From assembly GCA_025769875.1 (NCBI GenBank), contig JAGFNK010000200.1, positions 23,222-87,221 on the forward strand: a stretch of 64,000 nt of DNA, in the 5' to 3' direction. The notes under the pieces were generated by a model. It was not told the DNA's origin, did not search any database, and saw only the letters and a list, made by a program, of their open reading frames with translations. The first letter of the stretch is position 1. Each line of letters starts with the position of its first letter. The DNA comes from Russula earlei (taxonomy: Eukaryota > Basidiomycota > Agaricomycetes > Russulales > Russulaceae). Positions 11,556 to 21,745 of the stretch are shown here, piece after piece. The position numbers and the translations under genes were made by a program.

Positions 11556-11830
11556 GTATTTCAAGTGCTGAGTAGGCTCTGTTGTGGCCACAAATTATAT
11601 TACATAAGTAATGACTTTAGTTGAGCATGAAAAATGTGACAAAAAAGGTTAAATAAGGACAGTCTACTCATTCTGGCACAACATTTACCCTAGCCTGGCT
11701 AAAAGTTGTGCCAGAATGAGTAGACTGTCCTTATTTAACCTTTTGTCACATTCTTCATGCTCAACTAAAGTCATTACTTATGTAATATAATTTGTGGCTG
11801 CGACAGAGCCTACTCAGCACTTGAAATATT
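11556..11830. repeat. Long hairpin: ~128 bp inverted arms, ~14 bp loop
   Basis: The arm 11556-11686 is the inverted copy of 11701-11830 with only a few mismatches and one indel. Examples are AGTCTACTCATTCTGGCACA on the left and its complement on the right, and ATTACATAAGTAATGACTTT. The loop is about 11687-11700. The outer ends carry no obvious target duplication. It has no coding capacity. It could be a foldback/MITE remnant. Confidence 0.85.
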
Positions 11831-12058
11831 TTACTTTTATTGTCCACTGAGTTGACTATAAGCACAGTTGACTTATCCCTTCCTGCCCATTGTGAATGCT
11901 CTTGTTGAGGATGGCAATGTTGGCTCAGGAGCCAAGGAGCAAGGTAGATTCCAGGAATAGGCAGAGTGGCAGACAACTCTCCAAATTGAGCAACCATATC
12001 CAAATCTGGCACTTCAGAACCAGAACTCCAAATTGGGCACTTCAAAATGGCTCGAAAC
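11831..12058. other. Unassigned stretch
   Basis: Sequence between the hairpin and the TA-flanked element. No gene is recognised. The last bases (GGCTCGAAAC) resemble the motif that resumes after the element at 15403 (CGAAACGGCTCG), which could be the split insertion target. Confidence 0.35.
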
Positions 12059-12060
12059 TA

Positions 12061-12672
12061 TGGCAACAGGGACCGGCCAGCTTGTTATGCTGGCCTGTCC
12101 CTGTTTCTGACACGAAGACAGCACACATTTGTAAGCGTCTGAGTGAGAAAAGTGATCAAGGACCCCAGAGACACTATTTTTTTTCACTGTTGTACCAATT
12201 CTTGAAGCGGAAATCATATCATGGTTATATCAACACTCAGGTGTGAAACCCATTTCAAAGAGAACCCAGCACAATGCATGAACAGAAACAACAAATGTAC
12301 TGAGACCAACATGACCATTTTATTAAAAATTTAAAATAAATGTACTCTTGCAGAGGACTGGAACGAGGACGCGAGGTGAGTGACAAGGCAGCGATCAGGG
12401 ATTGCTCGCGAGGAAAAGCCATGAGATGTTTGGGCTGCGAGCTCTCGCATATGGCTGTGGAAGTAGGTGGCGATCAGGGATCACGTGCAAGGAAAAGCCA
12501 TGAGATGTTTGGGCTGCGAGCTCTCGCATACGGCTGTGGAAGTAGGTGGCGATCAAGGAGTGGCAAGGTGGCAAGGTAGGACGAACAATGAACAAGAAAG
12601 AGGAAACATACTATGAAAGAAAGCGGACGACGCAACACAATGACACCTGCATGCGCGTGATTCCGTGGCCAG
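12061..12672. repeat. Left inverted arm
   Basis: Reverse complement of 14866-15400, from the tip TGGCAACAGGG through the region of CACAATGACACCTGCATGCG. It is 77 bp longer than its partner because of a 79 bp internal tandem duplication: AGGAAAAGCCATGAGATGTT begins at 12411 and again at 12490. Substitutions between arms are few. Confidence 0.85.
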
Positions 12673-12869
12673 CTGGATGACACACCTTAGGCTTACAGTA
12701 CATCAAGGTCTGGGCAACAGAGATGCTTTGGGTCGTCACTCAGCGGCCGATTGCGAAGCACAGCTTCGCTGAGTTGCTTTTCCCACCCGCTCCCCTCGAA
12801 AGATGGCACAATCTCCTTCGGTGACTTTTGTCGCGAGCCTGAATCTCTGTCGGGCGCGCGAGCGCTACT

Positions 12870-13289
12870 TGTGCCGAATTCCTTGATTGTGCAGCTTGTG
12901 CTCAACGCCACGAAACTTCAGCCATGTCGTCCAGGTTTCTTCGAAGCCCGCAGTGCGACCATCGAATCCGACCGCATCCTGACAGGCGGCGAGAATTTCT
13001 GTGAGTTGTGGTTAGGCTTTGCGGAGAAGGGCCTGGGAGTGGATGCCGAAGTCGTGAACTGTACCCCGTGAGGAGGTATCCAACACGAACGTGAGTTGCC
13101 TGCCAGCCTGGACCATCCATTACGTGACGCCCGAGTTACGTTTTACATTTTCTTTTTTTGCAGGGTTTCAATGTCCCAGACATATGCCAGCTGGAGAAGG
13201 TCGAGCCATACCCAGAACCTGAGCCAGGCAAGCCTGACGAGGATGAACCGGAGGACAACATGCTTCGGGCTTTCACCTACATAATTTAG
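12870..13289 (+). pseudogene. Fungalysin (M36 metalloprotease) C-terminal fragment
   Basis: Two exons are visible, about 12870-13090 and 13164-13289, separated by a 73 bp GT-AG intron. Exon 1 reads LIVQLVLNATKLQPCRPGFF, then ATIESDRILTGGENFCELW and GFAEKGLGVDA, a signature of the C-terminal domain of secreted fungalysin peptidases. Exon 2 reads TNGFNVPDIC and ends in an acidic Pro/Glu-rich tail with a stop at 13287-13289. A TGA follows CTP where a Trp is expected, and a small indel shifts the frame before the intron. The HEXXH zinc site, which lies upstream in the family, is absent, so this fragment cannot be a protease. Confidence 0.8.
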
Positions 13290-13984
13290 AAAGCAATCTT
13301 TACAGACCTCACCCTCTTTTCAGGCCCACTCGTTGGAGTACAGATGGAGGAAGAGTGGGAGTTTTCATCCTCCGTAGTTATGTTCCTGTTTCTTGGGAAT
13401 CATAATTGCTGTAATCAAGTGAACGAAGCGAAGGCAGATAATGCTTGATGCCGACGATACCAAGCCATGCCTGCACGCAATATGGAGGGATCGACTGTAC
13501 AGACGCACATGGCTCTCAGGCTCTCAGGCTCTCTCTCTCAGTTCGGTTTGGAGCGGCTAGCCACTTTTAGTGGACGTGCAGCCGCTTAGTGCGCGGCCAC
13601 TATACTACCCGCCGGAACGCGAGCCGCACGACCGAGAGCACGACCAAGCCCCCTTGGATCCTGCGGTGGCCGTGAGTCCCACCTCTACCTACCACCACGG
13701 CCCTCTACAACGGCATCTCCAAACGTGCCGACTCACCAGTCCAATACACAACACATCCACCACTCCGTCTCCCAACACCCAACGTAAATACCCCACGCTC
13801 ATCTCGACACGTGTGCAAGTGTACGGCGACCACAAACTGTACAAGCCCCACGAAATCGCCACCAACCCATGTCTGACTGACTGATGACAGCCGGCCACTC
13901 GCATGGCACACGACTACACGACACGCAAATGCACGCGATCCCACGACGCCACAAGCACGCTCACACTCGCAGGCGCAGTCGCAA
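13290..13984. other. Inter-fragment DNA in the TA element
   Basis: It lies between the M36 and Rab18-like fragments. 13570-13670 is open and ends at a GTGAGT donor-like site, so it may be a 5' exon of the Rab gene or a third captured piece. I cannot identify it. Confidence 0.35.
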
Positions 13985-14876
13985 GAGCTCATCAACGTCA
14001 CGCTGCTCCTCATCGGAAACTCGTCCGTGGGGAAGAGCAGCCTAAAGCTCTGTTTCTCCGATAAGCAGTGGCTGCCTGAGGACGAGGCCAGCGCGACGAT
14101 TGGCTGTCGAATTTCGGGTGGGGTGGCACACGCCTTTTCCCGCCTCCTCTCCCCACCCCTCCCCCCCCCCCCCCTTCTGTCAGTCCCATTCTCTTTCGCT
14201 TACTCGACGATGACGTCGTTTTCGCTGTTGTTGCTGTTTCGCTCCCACGGGTCGATGTGGCACTCCGCTTGCGATTAGGCGCATAAAAGGAGGTCCATGG
14301 GTGAAGGGTCAAGAGGAGTATATGGGTGCATGCGCGCCTGTGTGTAAGGAAGGAGAGAGACGCTGAATGTCGCAGGACGTGCTGCAGGATACTGTGGGCC
14401 AAGAACACTTCTGCACTATCACGGCGTTGTACTACTGCGCCGCGCAAGGCGTCATCCTCGGTACGGATCCTCCTCTGTGTTCTCGTCTCATCTCCTCTCG
14501 CGTGCGCGCTCACATCATATTATATACATCAGTGTACGATGTGTCGAGTCGCGAGGTGTTTGAGGCGCTCCCACTCTGGCCGGAGGAGATCAAGAACTAC
14601 GTCCCGCCGGAAGTCATCAAGGTCGTCATCAGTAACAAGCTGGACTAGGTAAATACAATTGAACAACAAAACATCTCCATCCAATCCCAACGTCACTACC
14701 CCAAACATCCTTCTCTGCCAACAAGAATACTCCAGACAGGTCCCCACAGTGGGAGGCACGGGGTTCGCGGCGCGCTCGGGATGCCTCTTCGTCGAGGCGT
14801 CCGCCAAGACGGCCATGGGCATGATGGAGGCGTTCAGCGAGGTCGTCGCGTGCATCATCGACACGCTGACCACGGA
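13985..14876 (+). pseudogene. Rab18-like small GTPase fragment, four exon blocks
   Basis: Blocks on the plus strand: 13985-~14116 (ELINVTLLLIGNSSVGKSSL, the P-loop, then LPEDEASATIG, the switch I region); 14367-~14460 (DTVGQEHFCTITALYYCAAQ, where the family has DTAGQE); ~14531-14648 (VYDVSSREVFEALPLW and VVISNKLD, the NKxD base-recognition motif, then a stop); and ~14731-14876 (RQVPTVGGTGFAARSGCLFV then EASAKTAMG). Rab18 GTPases act in ER and lipid-droplet membrane traffic. Here the segment between switch I and DTAGQ is missing, switch II is altered, and the prenylated C-terminus is cut off by the inverted arm. An intron contains a run of about 14 C at 14161. Confidence 0.8.
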
Positions 14877-15400
14877 ATCACGTGCATGCAGGTGTCATTG
14901 TGTCGCGGCGTCGTCCGCTTTCTTTCGTAGTATGCTTCCTCTTTCTTGTTCATTGTTCGTCCTACCTTTCCACCTTGCCACTCCTTGATCGCCACCTGCT
15001 TCCACAGCCGTACGCGAGAGCTCGAAGCCCACACATCTCGTGGCTTTTCCTCGCACGCGATCCCTGATCGCTGCCTTGTCACTCGCCTCGCGTCCTCGTT
15101 CCAGTCCTCTGCAAAAGTACATTTATTTTAAAATTATAATAAATGGTCATGTTGGTCTCAGTGCATTTGTTGTTTCTGTTCACGCATTGTGCTGGTTTCT
15201 CTTTGGCATGGGTTTGACACCTGAGTGTTGATATAACCATGATGTGATTTCCGCTTCAAGAATTGGTACAACAGTGAAAAAAAATAGTGTCTCTGGGGTC
15301 ATTGATCACTTTTCTCACTCAGACGCTTACAAATGTGTGCTGTCTTCGCGTCAGAAACAGGGACAGGCCAGCATAACAAGCTGGCCGGTCCCTGTTGCCA
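14866..15400. repeat. Right inverted arm
   Basis: Partner of 12061-12672, beginning around GACCACGGAATCACG directly after the last Rab18-like codons and ending GGTCCCTGTTGCCA before a TA. It has a single copy of the segment that is duplicated in the left arm. Confidence 0.85.
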
Positions 15401-15507
15401 TACGAAACGGCTCGCACTGTTTTGAGCGGTTTCGAGCTGCGAGCCGTTGAACGGCTTACCTCGGCTCAGGAACGTCTCCGGCTCGGCTCGAAACCGTTTC
15501 GTATATA
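15401..15507. repeat. Short inverted-repeat block
   Basis: TACGAAACGG at 15401 pairs with CCGTTTCGTA at about 15493-15503. The ~105 bp between is rich in GGCTCG/CGAGCC. It could be a small MITE remnant into whose end the TA element inserted. The evidence is limited to the short inverted ends. Confidence 0.4.
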
Positions 15508-15821
15508 GGGAAACGACTGACACCCACACTTTAAGGCACTGGACAGGCAGGGTCTTGTTCAAACCTTCCGCCGCAACATCTCCTCATACAGACTCCATCT
15601 GATAGCCTTAAACCTTGAACATAAAGACTGTCCTACGTAGATACCTACGATAGTCAATAATCTCCCACAATTGATGAGTGAGTAATTGAGACGGATATGG
15701 AACGGTGTGTGGCACGGGATGGCGCTGCACACCAAAACGGCAGCGCTCGCCTCATTTCTCCTAATCAGGTCTAGCACCCCTTAATCACCGATTCACAACC
15801 TCTTTCATTGCGTACCATCCA
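15508..15821. other. Intergenic, 3' of the kinase gene
   Basis: No gene or repeat is recognised. This is the downstream flank of the minus-strand FunK1 gene and probably includes its 3' UTR. Confidence 0.5.
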
Positions 15822-18237
15822 TCAATCAATCTCGATTTCATCCGTGTCCTGTAGTAAGCACAACAATAAGAACAGACAGAAATTCATAGATCCACGTACA
15901 CAACCCACCGGGATAACACGGGATTGTGCATCCAACGACTGCACATCGCTAACTGACAAGGCGTGAGAATCCTGCGTCTCCTGCACTTTACGGAAGGTTT
16001 TATCAACCCGACAGTGCATGAATTCTTTGCCACGATTGTCGATGATGAAGTTGAGTATTAAGCGCTGAAACGCTTCGGTAATGTAATATAGGTCCTTTCG
16101 AGGATCTGTCGCAGCAAGCCAATGGCTGTCAATAACAAGGACGGCAGCGAGATCTCTAATCAAAGGTTCCAAGGGATTGTAGAGCGAATGGATGAGGTTG
16201 TCCGGTAAGGGTTCTGGGAGCGCAATGCGACGGATGAGGTCGTTTCTGGTCTTGTGGTTTCCGATCAGTTGACTCCAGGGTGCCGTGCCAATCATTTCCT
16301 TGTGACCATTCTCAGGCTGCACGACCATAGCCCAGTAAAGAAGGAGCCAAAAGACGGACTCCGCATCGTGGTTGAGCTCGTGCCTGAACTCATCGCGTGA
16401 TTTTTTAACTTTTTTATCATCAATGCATCTGAGATCTGGATCGAAGTGTTGTTTTTCAATTAAGCTCGAGAATTCCTTGACTCGATCCGGGTGGGCCGTA
16501 GCATAGGGAGAACAACTCTGGGGAATCCCAGGAACTCGGGTGTAAGTGGGTGGCACAGGTGCGCCCCATTCAACAGCCCGAGCAATAAAAATAGGTGTTC
16601 CCTGGTTATAATGAGTAGGGCACCTAACGGATAGGATCACGACGCAACTCACCGTTCGGTCAATTCGCGTCTTGTCACCATTCTCAGGTCCTAAGTGCTC
16701 CGCAAGGTCGAAGTCAACAAGGAGCATTGATGTTTTCGAGGGATCGTTGCTACATCAAATCTTTGTTATCAACTATCCTATTTCTTCGATATACACATAC
16801 CTCTCGCCTAGGAGATACTTGGCAAAGCAGAGGTCTTGAGGAAGAGGCACGGTCTTTGGCGGCGAAGAGCGATCCGACGAATTCTCGACATACAGCACGT
16901 TTCCTGAGCTGATATCGCGATGAAGGACCTCGCGGTGGAGCCGCAAATACCGCAATACTGGCAAAAATGTCAGCAGATCGCGTCGCAACAGAGATTTAAA
17001 GACCTTCTAGAACGTCGAACAACGTCTCCAACACTTGAGACAGTGTAGGGATACTCGTGAAAGGGGATCCACTCTCTCCAAGACCCAAGCGGTGCTTCCA
17101 CCTTACTTTCGACAGAGGTTCCCCAATTGGTATTGTTTCACCATATGTGGCTACCACCACGCCAGGCACCTGCGTCGGTTTATGAACATGCTCTTGGAGA
17201 ATTTTTAGTTCTTCAAAACGTCTTCCAACTCGGCAAAGCTGGTCTTTGAGTATGCTAAGATTCTTGTCTCCAAGTTTGAAGCGTGGATGGGAGAGAACAT
17301 GTGTACGAGTTGCGAATGGATTTCTGGCACATATGGGATAAAAACCGGACACTGCTCTTTTTTCCCTTTCCGAGATGCGTATGTTTATCGTATACTTGGC
17401 CGTGGTTTCTTTATCGAACTCGATGTTGATATACGATGAATCTGCGAAGTGGCCAGGCTGGTAGAGGCGATATATGAACGCACATAATAACTGGTCGAAG
17501 CGTTCGTGATCCCATTGGACATGGAATTCCCGTATACCTTCCCCGCCAATCCCAAAAAAGAATGTGAGGCCCTTTTCGGACGAAAGCAGGCCTTGGGCGA
17601 CGTAGAGGTCGGGTCTAGCTAAAAGCAGGTAGTGGAGATATGAAATCGCCTGTCCCCTCTGGATGTTTGGGGGCTTTCCCCTAGATGCCGTCTCCCCGGC
17701 AAGTTGAATAAACGGCCAGCGCACGACATCATCCTTCCAGTTGTTCTGAAAGGCAGCCGTGATGTCGGGCTTGCACTTTGTGTCCGTAACGTGTCCAGGT
17801 GGTGATTTGTTTCCCGTGTCCCGGAACTCAAGGGTATTGCCCTGTGAAAAATCTAAAGTGGAAATCATATGTCGGCAAGAAAGCCAAGTAAGTACAGAAA
17901 CAGGTAGGCGCTCACACTCGTCCTTTATCATTTGGGCCGCCGTATTAGCCAATTCAAGAAAAGATTCCTGTTTTCTCAAGTTTTCGCCAAGAACAATTTC
18001 GGGGAGTTGGTCTTTTAATTTCAAAAAGTCGAGGAACCCTGACTCGTCAAAAGGTCTCAGCATAAAGCGCTCATCGTGACCAAATTTCTGGTATTGCTCG
18101 CGGTTTTCGGGAAGAAAATACTTGTACACTTTGCCGACCGGAGACGACTTGGTAGGTTTGACGGGAGGGACCTGGCCACGAGGAGGTGTATGTGGGCCTG
18201 AATGGCCGGAATCAGGAGAAGTCGCAAATGACATCAA
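15822..18237 (-). CDS. FunK1-type fungal protein kinase, five exons, apparently intact
   Basis: Exons (minus): 18237-17004, 16957-16801, 16749-16653, 16601-15900 and 15848-15822, joined by GT-AG introns of 46, 51, 51 and 51 bp. The sum is 2,217 bp, 738 codons plus stop, with no internal stop. Exon 1 encodes the long N-terminal FunK1 region. The kinase core follows: EVLHRDISSGNVL is the HRD catalytic loop, LLVDFDLAEHLG replaces DFG by DFD as is usual in FunK1, and GTPIFIARAV is the activation/P+1 segment. The last intron is a multiple of three and open, so retaining it would give 755 codons. FunK1 kinases are a fungus-specific, expanded family of unknown substrates. The start is the first ATG of a twin MM. 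This is the only clearly intact host gene here. Confidence 0.85.
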
Positions 18238-18440
18238 TGCAGAGCGAATGAAAGGAGTAAAATGTCACTTGTCACATGTCACACTCAACTTGTTTACGTT
18301 GCCACTACACACAGTTTGCGACGTCCGCCACCGCCACCGCCACCGCCACAATTTGCCTGCTTGGATCAGCTCTGACCCCTCTCCCCCCACTATGACATTT
18401 CCATATATAGTAACTTACAAAGATGTGGTCATGTGACAAA
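18238..18440. promoter_or_regulatory. Upstream region of the kinase gene with hexamer microsatellite
   Basis: It contains an inverted-repeat motif (CACTTGTCACATGTCACAC, near 18267) and about four CCGCCA units at 18324-18348. It is presumed to hold the promoter of the minus-strand kinase gene; no TATA box is certain. Confidence 0.35.
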
Positions 18441-20920
18441 TGTGGGCCGATAGTGAGGACCTGCTGAAAAAAAATAGTCCGGTCCATTGCCATTGGACCG
18501 AAAATGGACCGCGGATCGAACCGGACCGGACCGATGGCAACCGAACTGTAGCTGTGTCAGCGGTATCCGCGGTGCGTTTGTTTCGTTTACACACGCTCTC
18601 TCATCCTCTCCTCCCTCTCTTTCCCACTAAACCTCTCTCCATGGCCAACATGACTACCTCCCTGGACAAGCCTCCACCTTATTACCCATAGCAAGCCACA
18701 TTCCTGACTCAGCTGGAATGGATTTGCACGTGCGGTATTTCGTTTTCGTTTCTGTGGCTACTTTGTTTTAATTTTTACACCACCACTCAGTATGTCAGTT
18801 GTCTCCCATTCGCTTACCCACGTGTGCCCTGTGGCTCGCGCACTCGGGCCCCTATACCTCTATCCAACCCTCAACTATACGTATCACGGGCATTGCCAGC
18901 CACCGCCTCTACGTCTCCCGTCGCCGCCCCAGTCTCGTCCGCCGCCGTGCCCTCACTCGTCTCCTCTCCGCCCGCGTCAGCGACAGCCTCCGCGCTGCCA
19001 GTACCAGCCTCAGCATTGCCAACCGCCTCTACGTCTTCCGTCGCCGCCCCAGTCCTCGTCTCGCGCACCGCCGCACCCGTAGCCTCAGCCTCGCCCACCG
19101 ACGTCTTAGCGCCGCACGCCGCCTCAAGCCCAGCTCAATCGGCCATCGCCACCACGCCCTCAGCCTCGTCCGCTGCCGTTCTGGGTCTAGTCCCAGCCAC
19201 CGCTCTGCTTCCTGACCACGCCGCCCTCTCACTTCCGTCGCTAGCCGTTATGCCGCCTCGCACCGCCGAGAAAGAATGCACAAATAACCGGAAAACGAAG
19301 AGCACGCCCCCGCCTCAGAAGAGCAGATGTCACAACGCCGCCTCGCAGAAAGAACATCAGACCCTGCCACCACGCCAGTCGTCACAGGAGAGGCCGCCGA
19401 CGCAAGCACCACGCCGCACAACACCTCCCCTTCCATCGCATCCCCGCCCACACGTACGTCCTCATCCACGCGTGCTGCCACCACCTGCAGTGGCGAAGAC
19501 CTCGTCGCCGCAGGCCGTGAGATGATTACCCGAGACCCGTTCACGTCTTGTTTTTGGACACTGATCACACACTCTCTAGCTCAACAACTACGGCAAGCGT
19601 TCGCAAGGCGAACCACGCTGTCCACCACCTCTTGTCTCGTCACCCACTCGCGCGCTATCGTCAACACGTCCCACCGCCACCTGCTGTAGAGACGACCCCG
19701 CCATCTCGCCACCGCCCTCACCCTCTTCTCCGTCGCCTCCATCTCCCACGACCCTCGCCCTCCGGCGCTGCCACCCTCTCTCACCACCGCCCTCGCTCTT
19801 GCCGCCATCGCCTCTGCATAGACAGCAGCAGCAACAGCAGCAACACGGCCGACGCTTGGCAACACCACGAGGCGCGACGACGCATTCGACACGCTGCGAG
19901 CACGCCTCATCCCCTCCCTGCTTCGACACACCACACCCGCGTTCAACACCTTCGACACGCCGCAAGGCTCAGACTCGGACAAGGACGTGTCACACACTCG
20001 ATCGTCCTCGGACACGGATCCCGTATCCGTACAGAGATACAGCAACGGAAGGAACATAGTCACAACTGCAGAGCCCATAGATAATAAACTACGCGTTCAT
20101 ATCTGTAGTATGTAGCACACACCGCAATAATATAATGTTACATTATTATAAATGCATGGTCTGGACCGGTTATAAACTGGTCTGAACTGGTCCAGTGACC
20201 GTCGGGCAACTGCAACAGACCGGTCTATGAAATTCATGAACAGGGCCGGGCCGGTTTCCCGAAGGTCACATGGTGTCATAGTGGGAGAGGTCCGATTGCA
20301 CTTATGTGACTCGTCCGGGACAACGCTCCCTATTCACCAACGCCTTCGACTGGCTTTCTGTTCTCTTCCACCACAGTGCTCCCATTTTTTGCAGCAATTT
20401 CTGATCTTTATGTCCTCGTCCCATGCATAGATTAAACAATTCGATTTCTTGGGCTCGAGAACTCGGAAGCTCCTCCGGTAGACTATACCTCATATTCAAG
20501 GATTTGGCCATCTGTGCAGTAGTATCGAGCGTTTTGCGTCGGCGACGAGTGCGCCTCCCGGAGACACGTTCGCCCCACCGCCACGGCCTGCCTCGCGCAA
20601 TAGGCGCCCCAAAACAATAACAATTGCATTCCCAGCTTGACAGTGGTCAGGGTCCATATAGCAACAAGTCCCTAAACTGGTACGCGCGCCCTTGAGCACC
20701 AAGCACGGCATCGCCCCGTAGCCCCGATCTTCCGTCCTTACTCTCATGAGGGCCCCTTACTTATGCACCCGGCTCAATAAACAGGAAGCTTCAATGTTCG
20801 TGCCCCATGCACGTGCGAGACACTGAGGTACGCATATCCCATTCCCGTGTATTTACGCACTCTGCGGCCTTATTTTTAGTCAATAGCGCATGTGTGTTGC
20901 CCGATCAAACAAACCTCGAC
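18441..20920. other. GC-rich, low-complexity region without a recognisable gene
   Basis: Long open frames on both strands (for example 18824-19525 plus) are products of high GC and CCG/GCC-rich repeats encoding Pro/Ser/Ala/Arg runs; they match no family I know. Two short palindromic clusters rich in GGTCC/GGACC (18477-18540 and 20156-20245) look like MITE remnants. Segments near 19360-19500 and 19800-19880 resemble 23220-23350 and 23490-23540 (shared TCTCCCCTTCCA, CCACCTGCAGTGG, GCACCACGAGGC-like blocks), suggesting a diverged dispersed repeat. 20302-20750 is open on the minus strand but unrecognised. Confidence 0.4.
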
Positions 20921-20939
20921 CCTAATCAACCCTTGGCCA

Positions 20940-21745
20940 GGGCCACTGAGCGAGCGGGTCAGGGAGAAATTTGACATTCGAAGTCAGATGGGAAGGACAT
21001 CGACGAGTAGAAAATCTGAGTGCTGAGTGCCGGGTGGCCTCGGTCGGGATGAAGACGGCCTTGTTCCCAAACGCGGCCATGCTCGCGATCTCCTGCCGAC
21101 GGCGACCCATCTCCTGCGCGAACTCGTCCCTGATGTCCGCGTCTGCCTGCGCCTTGATGCGGATTGCTTCCGCTTCCGCCTCGACTGCGAGATGCGTCGC
21201 GTGCGTGCGCGCCTCAGCTTTGATGTGGGTGCGCTCGGAGACCACCTTTGCAGCCGCGATGATGGAGTACGCTTCGGCGTCAGATTCTGCTTGAAAAGAC
21301 GGATCGGGTCAGTAGGGAGTGTGGGCTGCGTGTGGAGCCGGCACGTATGTTGCGAGCTTGTGCCTTGGTGCGGACGATGGACAGAACACCCTCTTCCTGC
21401 TTGACCTTGTCGCTGCTTTCACGATCAACGATCTGTGGAGGCGCTCGGTTAAGTCCTTATCTCATTTCACCACAGCGGAGAGGACTTTCCGCAGTGTCGA
21501 TTTGAGCCTGCAGGGCACGTTTGGTGAGTTTATCCATCGTGCTCGCAATCTCGCCTGATATACTTGTCACAAAGTTATTATATCGTCACCCTTGAACCAC
21601 CTATCAATGATCGCAAGGTCCTTCAGATTGATACCGTATTCGAGGGCGGCGGTATACAAATCGTCCGTCGCGTGTATTCCTAGCGCGCCAAGGAATTGAG
21701 AAGGGTTCTCTGTATCCTCCATGGCGTCGCCACCCAGAGAGCGTT
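20940..21745 (-). pseudogene. SPFH/Band 7 (stomatin/flotillin-like) C-terminal fragment
   Basis: On the minus strand the readable blocks are FLGALGIHATDDLYTAALEY, then INLKDLAIIDR; IASTMDKLTKRALQAQIDTA after a ~35 bp intron; QIVDRESSDKVKQEEGVLSI after a second intron; and DAEAYSIIAAAKVVSERTHI then AEAEAEAIRIKAQADADIRD, ending GNKAVFIPTE near 21040. The Ala/Glu-rich helical repeats followed by a F-I/V-P-T-E motif are characteristic of membrane-scaffold SPFH proteins. The N-terminal membrane-anchoring part and SPFH core are missing, and some frame breaks occur. It could alternatively be the 3' end of a gene with unrecognised upstream exons. Confidence 0.6.

Larger units (their letters stand above)
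12061..15400. mobile_element. TA-flanked long-TIR element carrying host gene fragments
   Basis: Inverted arms at 12061-12672 and 14866-15400 both end TGGCAACAGGGACCGG and are flanked by TA dinucleotides (12059-12060 and 15401-15402), the target duplication typical of Tc1/mariner-superfamily elements. Near each tip is a palindrome (ACAGGGACCGGCCAGC ... GCTGGCCTGTCCCTGT). Between the arms are the C-terminal part of a fungalysin M36 protease gene and most exons of a Rab18-like GTPase gene, but no transposase. This is the organisation of a non-autonomous Pack-type transposon. Element status is inferred from structure; a second copy elsewhere would prove it. Confidence 0.7.

Noticed and set aside
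12873..13289. Active secreted M36 protease gene
   Set aside because: It lacks the HEXXH zinc site and N-terminal propeptide and has an in-frame stop.
14161..14174. Poly-C run as a functional signal
   Set aside because: It lies in a presumed intron of a captured pseudogene and is most simply replication or sequencing slippage.
13985..14876. Functional Rab GTPase gene
   Set aside because: A key segment before switch II is missing, there is a stop after NKLD, and the C-terminus is replaced by the transposon arm.
18824..20084. Long open frames on both strands rich in Pro, Ser, Ala and Arg
   Set aside because: They follow from CCG/GCC-rich low-complexity DNA, overlap on both strands, and show no conserved motif.
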